A DNA stretch of 64,000 nucleotides from Corynebacterium mustelae (GCF_001020985.1 NZ_CP011542.1:2852001-2916000), one strand, 5' to 3'. Numbered from the stretch's first letter, positions 53,481-62,550 are shown. Notes: generated by a model from the sequence alone, not told the origin. Numbers and translations: made by a program.

Positions 53481-54545
53481 ATGGCTTCGTTAACAACTTT
53501 CAAAAAGTCAATGTCAGCACTGGTATTCGCCAGTTCCGCATTCGTCGTTGCTGCCTGTTCCAGCCCCAACAGCGCCCCTGAAACCATGACGACCGACCAA
53601 TCTGCCGCGAAGACTGCGGATATTTCCATCGTCGCCTCCACCTCCATTTGGGGCGACGTGGCCCAAACAGTCGCCGAGTCCACCGGTGAAGCCGACAAGA
53701 TTTCGGTGACCTCCATTATTCAAGGCAATACTGTAGACCCACACCACTTTGAACCCACCGCCCAGGACATCGCCCGCGCGAAGGAAGCAGACATCATCGT
53801 AGTCGGCGGTGGCGGCTACGACGCCTGGCTCTACGAATCCGTGGATAAAGACAAAGTCGTCCACGCCCTTGATCTGACCGCGCATGACCACGACCACGGT
53901 CACGGGCATGACCATGACCACGGAACCGAGGAACAGCACGATCACAACCATGACCACGATCACGGCGAGCACGGCCACGACCATGCGCACGATCATGACC
54001 ACGGTCACGGGCATAAGGAATGGCCAGGCATCGAATCCAATGAACACATCTGGTACGACACCATCGCGGTATCTGATGTAGCAAAGGAAATAGCAAAGCG
54101 GATTAATACCTCCAACACAACCAAACCTGCCGATGCGAAAGACTTCGTCACCCAGCTCGCCGCTCTACATGAGCGAGTACACCACCTGCCTGAGGTGACC
54201 GTGGCCCAGACCGAACCAATCGCGGATCACCTGCTGTCCCACAGCCCAATGACCGAGGTAACCCCCGCAGACTACCGCACCGCCACCCTGGCGGAACGTG
54301 AACCCGCTGCAAGCGAGGTGGCGGCGTTCATGGAGCTCATCGACTCCGGCCAGCTGGATGTTTTGGTCTATAACCCGCAGACCAAGACCGACGTCACCGA
54401 ACAGATTCGGGCAGCAGCCGAGCAAAAAAGCATTGCGGTGGTGGAGGTTTATGAAACCCCCGCCGAAGGTGAATCGGTAATCGACTTCATCACCGGGGCC
54501 ATCGACCGGGTGGAGGAAGCAGCAAAGAAGGCAGCAACAAACTAG
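53481..54545 (+). CDS. Zinc-type ABC transporter substrate-binding lipoprotein
   Basis: A 354-residue cluster A-I metal-binding protein from the ATG of [12 protein letters not shown], with a lipobox-type signal ([12 protein letters not shown]). Characteristic marks are [44 protein letters not shown] and, beyond the loop, [17 protein letters not shown] with QTEPIADHL and LVYNPQTKT in the second lobe. Residues about 133-180 are a His-rich loop, with repeats of HDHDHG and HGHDHD, the usual zinc-trap loop of ZnuA/AdcA-type proteins. The loop contains more than 20 His. The ATPase and permease genes follow at once, overlapping by one base at the TAGTG junction. Confidence 0.92.
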   Translation: MASLTTFKKSMSALVFASSAFVVAACSSPNSAPETMTTDQSAAKTADISIVASTSIWGDVAQTVAESTGEADKISVTSIIQGNTVDPHHFEPTAQDIARAKEADIIVVGGGGYDAWLYESVDKDKVVHALDLTAHDHDHGHGHDHDHGTEEQHDHNHDHDHGEHGHDHAHDHDHGHGHKEWPGIESNEHIWYDTIAVSDVAKEIAKRINTSNTTKPADAKDFVTQLAALHERVHHLPEVTVAQTEPIADHLLSHSPMTEVTPADYRTATLAEREPAASEVAAFMELIDSGQLDVLVYNPQTKTDVTEQIRAAAEQKSIAVVEVYETPAEGESVIDFITGAIDRVEEAAKKAATN

Positions 54546-55258
54546 TGTCTTGTTTGCTCAGCATCCATAACGCCGCCATCAACCCGCTGTGGTCGGGGCT
54601 GAATCTTGACATTCACCCAGGCGATTTCATTGCCGTCTTAGGGCCCAATGGGGTGGGAAAATCCACCCTGCTCCACGCGATCCTCGGCACGCGGGACTTA
54701 AGCGCGGGCTCCATTTCGGTTTCCGGCCGGATTGGGTACATCCCCCAACAGCGCATGTTCCCGGAGGACTTGCCGCTTCGGGCTAAAGATCTGGTGTCGT
54801 TGTCGCTGGAGCACCGGATATTTCGGCGGCGTAGGTCCGGTGCGCTGCGGGGTGACGTCGAAAAGCTCCTGGAGTATGTCGGCGCGACCGGGATTGCGGA
54901 CCGTCGGGTTGGCACGCTCTCGGGCGGGCAGCAGCAATTGGTGCGCCAAGCCCAAGCGCTGGCGAACGACCCGGAATTATTGCTCTGCGACGAGCCGCTG
55001 CTGAGCCTCGATATGGGAATGCAGCAACGCATGGTCAACGTGCTGGCCAAACGCCAGGCGGCTAAGAATACCGCCGTTTTGTTTGTCACCCACAGCATTA
55101 ATCCGGTGTTGCAACACGTCACCCGGGTTTTGTATTTCGGGCCGAACGGGCACACCATCGGTGCCGTGTCGGATGTTATGAATTCTCAGACCCTCTCGGC
55201 ACTCTATGGGGCAAAGGTTGAAGTGGTTCGGGTCGGCGACCGATTGGTGGTTGTGTAG
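54545..55258 (+). CDS. Zinc-type ABC transporter ATP-binding protein
   Basis: A 237-residue ATPase. Walker A is GPNGVGKST, the signature LSGGQQQLVRQAQAL, Walker B ELLLCDEPLLSLD and the H-loop VLFVTHSINPV. It starts at GTG 54545, overlapping the stop of the binding-protein gene by one base (TAGTG), a sign of coupling. The product energises uptake through the permease encoded next. It acts at the cytoplasmic face of the membrane. Confidence 0.93.
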   Translation: MSCLLSIHNAAINPLWSGLNLDIHPGDFIAVLGPNGVGKSTLLHAILGTRDLSAGSISVSGRIGYIPQQRMFPEDLPLRAKDLVSLSLEHRIFRRRRSGALRGDVEKLLEYVGATGIADRRVGTLSGGQQQLVRQAQALANDPELLLCDEPLLSLDMGMQQRMVNVLAKRQAAKNTAVLFVTHSINPVLQHVTRVLYFGPNGHTIGAVSDVMNSQTLSALYGAKVEVVRVGDRLVVV

Positions 55259-56131
55259 ATGAATACATCATCGTTTTTCTCAGACACCCAGTATTTGCTC
55301 GGCGTGGATTTCGTCCAACAATCGCTCATCACGGCGGCGTTGCTTGGGGTGCTATCGGGGGTTATCGCGCCCCTGATCGTGCTGCGGCAAATGTCGTTTT
55401 CGGTCCACGCCACGTCGGAACTGGCGTTGATGGGGGCGGCCGCCGCTTTGCTGTTTAGTTTTAATATCAGCATCGGCGCAGTGTTGGGCGCGGTCGTCGC
55501 CGCAGTGGTGTTGGGGCTATTAGGGCTCAAACAGCAAGACAGCGCGGTCGGGGTTGTCATGAGCTTCGGCTTGGGGCTGTCGGTGCTGTTTATCCACCTC
55601 TACCCCGGCAATTCCAATTCCGCTTTTTCATTGCTCACCGGGCAGATCGTCGGGGTGCGCTCCACCTCGGTATGGATTCTGGCCGGGGTTACGGTCCTGG
55701 TGGTCGGCATCATAGCGGTGCTATGGCGGCCCCTGCTGTTTGCCTCCGCCGACCCGGTGCTTGCGGCCGCCGCTGGCATTAACGTGCGCGGCTACGCTCT
55801 GCTTTTCGCGGTTTTGGTGGGCTTAAGCGCCTCCCAGTCGGTGCAGATTGTCGGCGCGTTGCTGGTCATGGCGCTTCTTATCACCCCGGGCGCTGCGGCG
55901 GTGCAAGTCACCAATTCGCCCGGAATGGCCGTGGTGCTGTCGCTGATATTCGCATTAGTGTCTGCGGTTGGCGGTTTAGTGTTGTCTTTAGCGCCCGGTT
56001 TGCCGGTATCTGTGCTCGTGACCACCATCAGTTTTGGCATTTACCTTGTGTGCCGGTTTATCGGCTGGCGCCGTCTAAAACGTGCAACCAAGGACGAAGT
56101 TGCGGCCAGCCGGATTGCGGAATATAGCTAA
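55259..56131 (+). CDS. Zinc-type ABC transporter permease
   Basis: A 290-residue membrane protein with about 8 helices, of the ABC-3 (ZnuB/TroC) family. The beginning reads YLLGVDFVQQSLITAALLGVLSGVIAPLIVLRQMSF, then SVHATSELALMGAAAALL and the conserved central helix ending VGALLVMALLITPGAAAVQ. ATG follows the ATPase stop directly, so no gap. It completes a BP-ATPase-permease trio. Confidence 0.93.
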   Translation: MNTSSFFSDTQYLLGVDFVQQSLITAALLGVLSGVIAPLIVLRQMSFSVHATSELALMGAAAALLFSFNISIGAVLGAVVAAVVLGLLGLKQQDSAVGVVMSFGLGLSVLFIHLYPGNSNSAFSLLTGQIVGVRSTSVWILAGVTVLVVGIIAVLWRPLLFASADPVLAAAAGINVRGYALLFAVLVGLSASQSVQIVGALLVMALLITPGAAAVQVTNSPGMAVVLSLIFALVSAVGGLVLSLAPGLPVSVLVTTISFGIYLVCRFIGWRRLKRATKDEVAASRIAEYS

Positions 56132-56136
56132 TAGTC

Positions 56137-56895
56137 ATGACATTTCACATGCGGGATTTCCGCACCACCGCAGGTGTTACTCGTCGCTACGGGATCGTTT
56201 CCCCCACCCACCCCAGCGGCGAGGTTTTTCTCTGGTTACACGGCTCCATGCAGTCCGCCACCGTCACCCGCCGCTTCACCCGCTCGCTTTTCGACGCCTA
56301 CACCGCAGCTGGGGTCACCGTCCTCTATCCGGAAGGGGTGGCACGACACTGGAATGATGGGCGGGTGCACCTAAAAGAAAAGACCCGGGAATTAGAAACC
56401 GACGACGTGGGATTCCTCACCGAACTAGTCGGCTCATTCCAACCCACCCGGGTACTAGCAGCAGGATTTTCCAACGGCGGGCACATGATCTTCCGGCTCC
56501 TCCATGAAGCCCCCGGTCTGCTATCCAAAGCAGCCGTGATCGCGGCAACACAACCAGTGGCAGACAATTTCCTGCCCACCGCCACCAACTGGGTGGCCAC
56601 CGACCTCCTTATCATGCACGGCACCGCCGACCCCATCTCGCCTTTCGACGGCGGGATTGTCGGGCTCACCCGCGACGTAACATCGCGCGGTTTAGTACTC
56701 TCCGCCCCCGAAACCGTGGCATATTACGCAGACCGCAACGGCTCCCCCAATTCGATCGCCTTCCACCCGCTCAGCGGTGTCGGCCACGTGGTGCCCGGCC
56801 CGGACTGCATCACCTCACCGTTGCTGGGCCCCGCCTGCACCGAGGTCCACGCGGCCAAAATCATCGCCGAGTTTTTCGGGTTGGCGTACACATAG
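56137..56895 (+). CDS. Alpha/beta hydrolase, PHB-depolymerase/esterase (LpqC-like)
   Basis: A 252-residue hydrolase of the PHB-depolymerase-like group. The oxyanion region is LWLHGSMQSATV, nucleophile Ser in AAGFSNGGHMIFRLL (GxSxG form), Asp in MHGTADPISPFDG and His in GVGHVVPGP. Two Cys near the end (GPDCITSPLLGPACTE) could bond. There is no signal peptide, so cytosolic. It lies 5 nt after the permease gene and is probably read with the zinc operon, although its job need not be related. GCTTTTCGACGCC is found within it (56286-56298). Confidence 0.85.
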   Translation: MTFHMRDFRTTAGVTRRYGIVSPTHPSGEVFLWLHGSMQSATVTRRFTRSLFDAYTAAGVTVLYPEGVARHWNDGRVHLKEKTRELETDDVGFLTELVGSFQPTRVLAAGFSNGGHMIFRLLHEAPGLLSKAAVIAATQPVADNFLPTATNWVATDLLIMHGTADPISPFDGGIVGLTRDVTSRGLVLSAPETVAYYADRNGSPNSIAFHPLSGVGHVVPGPDCITSPLLGPACTEVHAAKIIAEFFGLAYT

Positions 56896-56936
56896 ACCCA
56901 TTCGGGTTCTAAAAACCCCTCCGCGATCGGCATGGC

Positions 56937-57443
56937 TTAAAATCCGGTTGTATCCGCCCGTGCCTTCTCCACATTACGTTGAATAACCTGCCACAACGCA
57001 TCAAAAGACTCGGCGATAAGAACCTCTTCCTCAACCTCCAAATCAACACACACCAACGCCCCTGGCGGATACATCGGGTTAGTAAGATTCAACAAAATCG
57101 GCGTATGAATCTCACCATCCGCCTCACCCACGAAGAACCCCCATTGGGGCATCTCCCAGGTTTCCATCAGTGGTAGACACAACTTGTCCAAGCTATGGTC
57201 ATCGTATCCATCAGTCGGCTGGCCATTGCCATACAAAGTCTTAACCATGCAGCCAAGCTCATCATCTTCACGAATCCGATTGATCCCGCCACGAATCAAT
57301 CCCCCACCGCATCCCATAACAATCTGGCGATACGTCTCCGGCAGCACAAACCCAATCCGACGCTCAATTTCCGCAAGCCGCACCGAATCACACGGCTTAC
57401 CAGTACGAATAAAAACATCATCAAATGAGAATTGATGGGACAT
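56937..57443 (-). CDS. SMI1/KNR4 (SUKH) family protein, putative immunity protein
   Basis: A 168-residue protein with the SUKH pattern: an N-terminal helix DSVRLAEIERRIGFVLPETYRQIVMGCGGGLI, a Gly-rich turn, then LPLMETWEMPQWGFFVGEADGEIHTPILLN. SUKH proteins are common immunity partners of secreted polymorphic toxins. RBS AAAGG lies 7 nt before the ATG. It is the last gene of a minus-strand row that starts with a toxin-like fragment (60387) and has three paralogues before it (gap to the preceding gene 111 bp). No signal peptide. Confidence 0.8.
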   Translation of the reverse strand: MSHQFSFDDVFIRTGKPCDSVRLAEIERRIGFVLPETYRQIVMGCGGGLIRGGINRIREDDELGCMVKTLYGNGQPTDGYDDHSLDKLCLPLMETWEMPQWGFFVGEADGEIHTPILLNLTNPMYPPGALVCVDLEVEEEVLIAESFDALWQVIQRNVEKARADTTGF

Positions 57444-57554
57444 GTTGGCACCTTTCTTCTACGAGGATCACGCCATAGAGCTGCCGTCTATCATCAATCA
57501 AACACAACCGCAGCGGATCAGATACTCACAGCATTTTACTGAACACCCACTCAC

Positions 57555-58379
57555 CTATGGCCGTAATTCAAGTGCAGCAACAGATATAAAGAAGAAAAGC
57601 TGAATCGCTTCAATATCACGTTCTTCCCGAAACTTACGCGTAGCTTCCATGAACCGATCCACCGTAGTGATCGGCTCATCCGTTGAACTGTCATAAACCT
57701 CAAACCGGCCATCAGCAAACACATAGCCCATCACCGCATCAAGCGCTTCCAACCACTGAGCTTTATCGGTATTAATATCCGGCCACCGATCCTTAATCCC
57801 CGGCCAAAGATACAACCAACCATCAAGACTGACCGAAAACTGCCGACGCAGATCAGTCCATACACAATGGTCAAGAAAGCGTTCAATACTGTGCGGGGAA
57901 TCAAATTGCCCTAACACAAAATATGTTGGGGTTTGTTTGTGTGACTGTCTGTCTGGATTAAAGTAGGTCAGCGAGCGAAGATCGCCTCTACTCCGGCTAT
58001 ACACGCCTGGAACTACGGAAATAGTTTTATCCTGATTCCAAATCTGCCCATCACCACAGGAAACCAAACCACCACCACACTTCTGATTCCACTCGGCGAC
58101 AAACTTATCCCGGTCAGATACCGAAATCCCATCAATGTCCGTAAAAGGCGAATCCCAATGCACAGTCATCTCAGTGACCACACCATCCACAATCGTCCAC
58201 CGCGACTCCGGATACCCACCGTTTACCACATCGTTCGGCATCACTAGCACATAGTCCACACCATTCACAGACACCCGATCAACAGAAAAATCAGGATCAG
58301 CCTTACACACAGAAAAATCTATGTCAGCGAAATCCAGCGACAGAAGAAAACTCGGGTCAAACAAGATGGTTGAAGGCAT
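57555..58379 (-). CDS. Tandem paralogue A of an unassigned family (probable immunity protein)
   Basis: A 274-residue protein, third of a row of three homologues. Shared marks are GVDYVLVM, FVAEWNQKCGGG, QIWNQDKTISVV, LTYFNPD, a YFVLGQFDSP..IERFLDHCVWTDL segment, LYLWPGIKDRWPDI and YVFADGRFEVYDSSTDE. No signal peptide or membrane helix, so cytosolic. Function unknown; position after a toxin-like fragment and before SUKH suggests immunity. Start ATG has GGAAG 7 nt upstream. Less similar to B and C than they are to each other at the N-terminus. Confidence 0.75.
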   Translation of the reverse strand: MPSTILFDPSFLLSLDFADIDFSVCKADPDFSVDRVSVNGVDYVLVMPNDVVNGGYPESRWTIVDGVVTEMTVHWDSPFTDIDGISVSDRDKFVAEWNQKCGGGLVSCGDGQIWNQDKTISVVPGVYSRSRGDLRSLTYFNPDRQSHKQTPTYFVLGQFDSPHSIERFLDHCVWTDLRRQFSVSLDGWLYLWPGIKDRWPDINTDKAQWLEALDAVMGYVFADGRFEVYDSSTDEPITTVDRFMEATRKFREERDIEAIQLFFFISVAALELRP

Positions 58380-58403
58380 ATAGTTTCTTCCGTGAACAAG
58401 GGA

Positions 58404-59243
58404 TTAAGCGGCTAGCAACACCCGTAGGTTCTTCGCCACATCTACCCCACCCGCTGTTTGAATCAACGCGGCTGCCGCTTCAGGTGACCCCACCAACTTT
58501 CCGGTACGACCATCCGTCACCATAAACCTACCGTCAGCATAAATGAAACCATCCACCGCCAACAACACCTCCTGCTGCTGCCCAACATCATCGGCTATTT
58601 CCGGCCACACCTGTATAATCTGCGGCCACGCCAACCCCACCTCATACAACGACTGCGGCATACCCGTTGCCAACTGCCCCCACACACAATCCTCCAAATA
58701 CCGCTCCACCATAGCCGGGTCATCCCACTCACCAGAGCGGAAATAGCGCGGATCACGGCGGTTCGACTCCACCTCAGGATTAAACCACGTCACAGTATTA
58801 CGCGGCCACTGCGGATCAATACCCACACTTCCAGTCACCAACACGGAATTATCCGCATTCCACACCTGCTTATCAGCCTCAGCACGAAAATCCCCACCAA
58901 ATCTCTCATTCCACTGCGAAACAAACTGGACAGGTTCAACAACATCAAACCCATCAATCAGCGAAAAAGTTTTACTCCATCTCACCAAAAAGTCTCTGCC
59001 TCCCCCGATTGTCTCCCACCGCAGCGCCACATCAAGCACCTGATTACCCGCAAGCCGCCACCTAAGCTGCGGCGACAACCACCACAACTCCGCAACCCGC
59101 TCAGTCACCAACACATACTCAACCCCACCCGACACAAACCGCGTCACCCGGAAATAAGGATCATCCTCAAAACGAACAAAACCAGGAACAAACAACGACG
59201 AATCCACCTGCAACGTCGGAAAGAAAATAGCATCAATAGTCAC
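58404..59243 (-). CDS. Tandem paralogue B of an unassigned family (probable immunity protein)
   Basis: A 279-residue protein starting MTIDAIFFPTLQVDSSLF, matched closely by paralogue C (MAIDSLFFPTFHADISLF). Family marks are FEDDPYFRVTRF, GVEYVLV, FVSQWNERFGGDF, QVWNADNSVLVTG, TVTWFNPEV, DDPAMVERYLEDCVWGQL and YADGRFMVTDGRTGK. Unlike A and C, the C-terminus is shorter in aromatic residues (SPEAAAALIQTAGG). It starts 11 nt after the stop of C and ends 24 nt before A, so all three share one transcript. Confidence 0.75.
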   Translation of the reverse strand: MTIDAIFFPTLQVDSSLFVPGFVRFEDDPYFRVTRFVSGGVEYVLVTERVAELWWLSPQLRWRLAGNQVLDVALRWETIGGGRDFLVRWSKTFSLIDGFDVVEPVQFVSQWNERFGGDFRAEADKQVWNADNSVLVTGSVGIDPQWPRNTVTWFNPEVESNRRDPRYFRSGEWDDPAMVERYLEDCVWGQLATGMPQSLYEVGLAWPQIIQVWPEIADDVGQQQEVLLAVDGFIYADGRFMVTDGRTGKLVGSPEAAAALIQTAGGVDVAKNLRVLLAA

Positions 59244-59254
59244 AGAAATCTCCT

Positions 59255-60088
59255 TTACGGGAACGGCCGAAGCTGCAACACCGAAGGGTAGATGAAAGTG
59301 AACGTTCTGAGTCCTGCCATATCATCATTCTCAATGTACAAGCGGCTTTCCTCAGTGAATTGTTCCAGCGTAGTCCATGTTTTACCGGTCAATTCGTCAT
59401 ACACTTCAAACCGGCCATCTTCATAGACAATCGTCATGACCCAGTGCAGTGCCTCCAGCCACTGCGGATCATTCGTTGACATGCCCGGCCATTGCTGGTG
59501 AATACCTGGCCAATTCGATACCCAGCAATCTAGCGGCTCAGGCCACAACCGTTGAAGATCTCCCCATAACCGATCATCCAAATACCGCTGCACAATCCTC
59601 GGATCATCGAACCTGCCGGGCAGAAAATACTCCACTGAACGCTTTTGTGACGGTACAGCAAGATTAAACCACGTCACAGTATCCCAAAACGGAGCCGTAC
59701 TGGTTGGGCCACTGTTCGTCACCACCACTGAATAATCCGCATTCCAAATCTGATTGCCACCTTCAACGTGCAACTCGCCATCGAATATGTCATTCCATGC
59801 GTCCACAAACTCGTCAGCGTCAGTCAGTGCGACCCCATCAATAGCCGAAAAATATGTCTGCCACCGCAACGAAATCTCCGACACCACACCATCAACAATG
59901 ATGAACCGCAACTGAGGGTAAAACCCCGAAATCGGAGTATCTTTCTGCATCACCAGGACATACTCAACCCCAGCCCACTCCATACGCGCAGTGTAAAAAT
60001 ACGGATCATCCTCAAATCGAGAAACCCCTGCATCAAACAATGAAATATCAGCATGGAACGTCGGAAAGAAAAGCGAATCAATAGCCAT
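59255..60088 (-). CDS. Tandem paralogue C of an unassigned family (probable immunity protein)
   Basis: A 277-residue protein, the first of the triplet. Family marks are FEDDPYFYTARM, GVEYVLVMQKD, FVDAWNDIFDGEL, QIWNADYSVVVT, TVTWFNLAV, YFLPGRFDDPRIVQRYLDDRLWGDL, WPGIHQQWPGM and YEDGRFEVYDELTGK. RBS AGGATAAAT before the ATG includes the stop codon of the preceding toxin-like fragment (8 nt apart), so the two are coupled. No domain of known function recognised. Confidence 0.75.
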   Translation of the reverse strand: MAIDSLFFPTFHADISLFDAGVSRFEDDPYFYTARMEWAGVEYVLVMQKDTPISGFYPQLRFIIVDGVVSEISLRWQTYFSAIDGVALTDADEFVDAWNDIFDGELHVEGGNQIWNADYSVVVTNSGPTSTAPFWDTVTWFNLAVPSQKRSVEYFLPGRFDDPRIVQRYLDDRLWGDLQRLWPEPLDCWVSNWPGIHQQWPGMSTNDPQWLEALHWVMTIVYEDGRFEVYDELTGKTWTTLEQFTEESRLYIENDDMAGLRTFTFIYPSVLQLRPFP

Positions 60089-60096
60089 ATTTATCC

Positions 60097-60387
60097 TTAA
60101 TGATTTTTGACATGCAGTTTAAATTTTTCTGCTACTGTACCGTCTATTATTCGGAAAATATCTAGGGTTACGCCCCCGGATCGGCTACCAGAACGGCGCT
60201 GGACTACCGACCCATCCGACATTTTGAAATAATGCATTTCATATTGGCTGCTGCCTGGACGAGGCAAAATTTCATGTCCTTGCTTTAATGTCTTCCAAGC
60301 TTCTTCCACGATTTCTTCGTTTGCCACCTCGAAGACATTATATCGAACGGTTTTGATGCGTTTGGATATCCATAGAATCCGTAGCAA
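60097..60387 (-). CDS. Short toxin-like C-terminal fragment
   Basis: A 96-residue frame that begins with a TTG (60387) just after an in-frame stop, so it has no upstream part. The end, GHEILPRPGSSQYEMHYFKMSDG then VVQRRSGSRSGGVTLDIFRI and FKLHVKNH, resembles the closing domain of secreted polymorphic toxins (Rhs, WXG/LXG or CDI types), where a compact module with SGG...D and a final HVK is common. It could be an orphan cassette left after toxin replacement, or a small protein in its own right. No active-site claim can be made. It is coupled to the paralogue array. Confidence 0.5.
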   Translation of the reverse strand: MLRILWISKRIKTVRYNVFEVANEEIVEEAWKTLKQGHEILPRPGSSQYEMHYFKMSDGSVVQRRSGSRSGGVTLDIFRIIDGTVAEKFKLHVKNH

Positions 60388-60846
60388 GCGATGTGCGTGG
60401 TGGGGTTAATGACGTAGTCTTGGGGAGTTGCTATGTTCGGGCCAAACCCAAGTGGGTTTTGGAATCAACAAACACCACCGGTGCACCAGCAACATCCGTG
60501 GTCATCGCAGCGAAACCACATCCACCTGCCCATGGCACTACAACAACACCCGTGACGGCTAAACGAAGCCGACTCCGTAACAGGATTACCCCGCAGCCTG
60601 CCTTACCAAACCGATGTCGTTTTGCCCCGCTGGCACATCCCCACGACAAACGGCAATCCAAATCTACGAGATGAAAAATCCCAGAGCTCTAAAAGCGTCG
60701 AATAACCAAGACCTTTGTTCGAACTCAACCCCTAAGTTCCGGCAAGCACTGGCTAAATTGGCGATATTATCTACAAACTTTGATGGCGCTAGCCGCAACC
60801 GCTTAACACAATGTGGGTACCAACGATTGCGGCTTTGCCTTTGATT
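60388..60846 (-). other. 459-bp stretch with no supported gene
   Basis: Between the toxin-like fragment and the DUF1963-like gene neither strand shows a credible frame. Both frames of 75-93 codons are short and lack family marks; one minus-strand frame (60431-60661) reads CGFAAMTTDVAGAPVVFVDS, which may be a decayed toxin segment, but this cannot be confirmed. It may be a remnant of the lost toxin N-terminus. Confidence 0.4.
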
Positions 60847-61893
60847 TTAAGCATCCTGTGCAATGACGATGCCGACGCTGCATTCCAGGCAGATTTGAAC
60901 ATAGAGATCCATTGTTCCGCAGCCTGGAGATATGTCGCTCGCCGGGATCTGCGCAAGGTTGCGCATAAGTTGCGCACAATCAGGGCATTGGACGTAATCG
61001 CTTTCCTGCCACCAGATTGGGTGCCCGCCGATCATGGCATGATACGGCGGTGGGCCGTAGTTCAGCCACGGGTTAGCCACACCGAATTGGGTGAGATAAT
61101 CATCGATGTGGAGGACGGGCAGTTCTTTTTCGCCCTGACTGGGCGTGTATTTTTGTGCGCTAGCGATCGTGTATGTGCCATCGGGGCTAAACCGCACCCA
61201 CATCCATTTCTCATCGTCGGGGTCGGTAAAGTGCAACCACGGCACGCAGAATGTACAGACTGGTATATGAATGATGCCCGAGATTCCAAAGCGGGCGAAC
61301 GCCGGGTCCGCACCATCGAAGTGGATTGCGGTGACCAGTTGGTTCCCGCAGGTTGGGCAAGCAAGCGGCTCACCACCACCAGCATAGGTGGTGGCATCGG
61401 CGGTGGTTTTCGCCGAAAGTAATGGCACTGAGTCCGGGAAATATAACGGCCGGAACTGCCCGTCTTTCAGATGCCAATCCGCGGCTATGGTTTCCGATTC
61501 GACGTCGCCGGGCGCCATCGCGATGCAGCCCTCATCGTCCCATCGTGCGAATGTGTCAACCACCATAGGATCACCGCTGGCTCCTATAAATGCCAGGTTC
61601 TTGACGTGCGAACCCGGCCACTCGTTATTAGGGTCGGTTTCACTGCCGTCCACGTACCCAATGAGGCGATCCCGCAGTTCCGCGGGGACGTCTTTATAAA
61701 AGAACTCCGGGGTATACCCATCTGTTTTGTTCAGCGCTGCCGCTGTTGAAATTCCGGTGCTGGCAGCGATTGCTAATGCAAAGGATGCTTCCGATTCGCT
61801 GGCTGCTGGGTTGGTGACTGTGTCGTCGAAAAGCTGCTGCGCCTCCTGCGTCGTTAATGCGCTTATACGTTCAAACCTCTCCTGAGACTTCAC
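60847..61893 (-). CDS. DUF1963/YwqG-like protein with zinc-ribbon Cys pairs
   Basis: About 348 residues. The GTG at 61893 has GGGAAGG 7 nt upstream and is preferred to an ATG 24 nt earlier. It has LACPTCGNQLVTAIHFDG and a Cys pair VCTFCVPW in the middle. The C-terminal end IGGHPIWWQESDYVQCPDCAQLMRNLAQIPASD resembles the closing part of DUF1963/YwqG proteins (GG.P.W.Q...CP.C...M..L.QI). A later CGTMDLYVQICLEC gives more metal ligands. Such proteins occur as stand-alone or immunity-type proteins near toxin loci. Function unknown; a GCTTTTCGACG copy lies inside (61824-61834). Confidence 0.6.
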   Translation of the reverse strand: MKSQERFERISALTTQEAQQLFDDTVTNPAASESEASFALAIAASTGISTAAALNKTDGYTPEFFYKDVPAELRDRLIGYVDGSETDPNNEWPGSHVKNLAFIGASGDPMVVDTFARWDDEGCIAMAPGDVESETIAADWHLKDGQFRPLYFPDSVPLLSAKTTADATTYAGGGEPLACPTCGNQLVTAIHFDGADPAFARFGISGIIHIPVCTFCVPWLHFTDPDDEKWMWVRFSPDGTYTIASAQKYTPSQGEKELPVLHIDDYLTQFGVANPWLNYGPPPYHAMIGGHPIWWQESDYVQCPDCAQLMRNLAQIPASDISPGCGTMDLYVQICLECSVGIVIAQDA

Positions 61894-62064
61894 TATGACA
61901 CCTTCCCGAGAAACCATTATCAGCTGATTTATCAGCTTATCGCACGGTGATAGCTGCGGGCAGGAAAATAGTTATACGAAAATTTGTTCTAATAATTTTA
62001 GTGGTGTCAGGGTAGTTTTTTATGGTTGGTTTGTTGTTATTTTTCTTCGCTAAAGGATGTCACC

Positions 62065-62550
62065 ATGACTGTTGTAACTTTGCCCTTGTTCGGTGCCGTG
62101 GTCGCCGGAAACGAATACGACACCAGCGTGGATTTCGGTGGCCGCCCCGTCGAAGCATCGCTCATGCTCAGCGAGGTTGCGGAGTTGGAGGCTGGATCTG
62201 AGCTGGATGTTTTCTGCACCCAGTTTTTCGGCAACTGGCGTGAAATCATCGAAACCGCGCAGCAGGCGGTAGCCGAGTCCCCAACCACCGCCGAATACCT
62301 CAAGCACCATGTAGACGAGCTGGATACGGATGCGTTAACAGCCATTCTTGGCCCAGACACCCCAGTAACCGAGGCTGCGCTCGCCGAAAAACTCCACCCG
62401 GTAACAATCTGGAGCTGCCCGATCGAAGATGAGGACGAAGAGGTTTATGGCTCGGTGGACTTCAGCATCGACGCGGAATACTCGCAGATCAAACTGGCCG
62501 TCAACTTTGACAAAACCGCCAATGTTATCGGGGTGGAAATAGAAAACTAG
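62065..62550 (+). CDS. DUF2004-like protein
   Basis: A 161-residue acidic protein from the ATG of [26 protein letters not shown]. The form L.LFG.V....Y...V.F.G..V with a later [31 protein letters not shown] strand resembles DUF2004, a family often placed next to immunity-type genes. RBS AAAGGATG, 6 nt. It is convergent with rlmB (4-nt overlap of the two ends) and divergent from the DUF1963-like gene. Function not known. Confidence 0.65.
   Translation: MTVVTLPLFGAVVAGNEYDTSVDFGGRPVEASLMLSEVAELEAGSELDVFCTQFFGNWREIIETAQQAVAESPTTAEYLKHHVDELDTDALTAILGPDTPVTEAALAEKLHPVTIWSCPIEDEDEEVYGSVDFSIDAEYSQIKLAVNFDKTANVIGVEIEN

Noticed and set aside
53514..54096. Minus-strand frames opposite the zinc-binding protein
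   Set aside because: Their Val/Met- and Arg-rich repeats are the complement of the His-rich loop.
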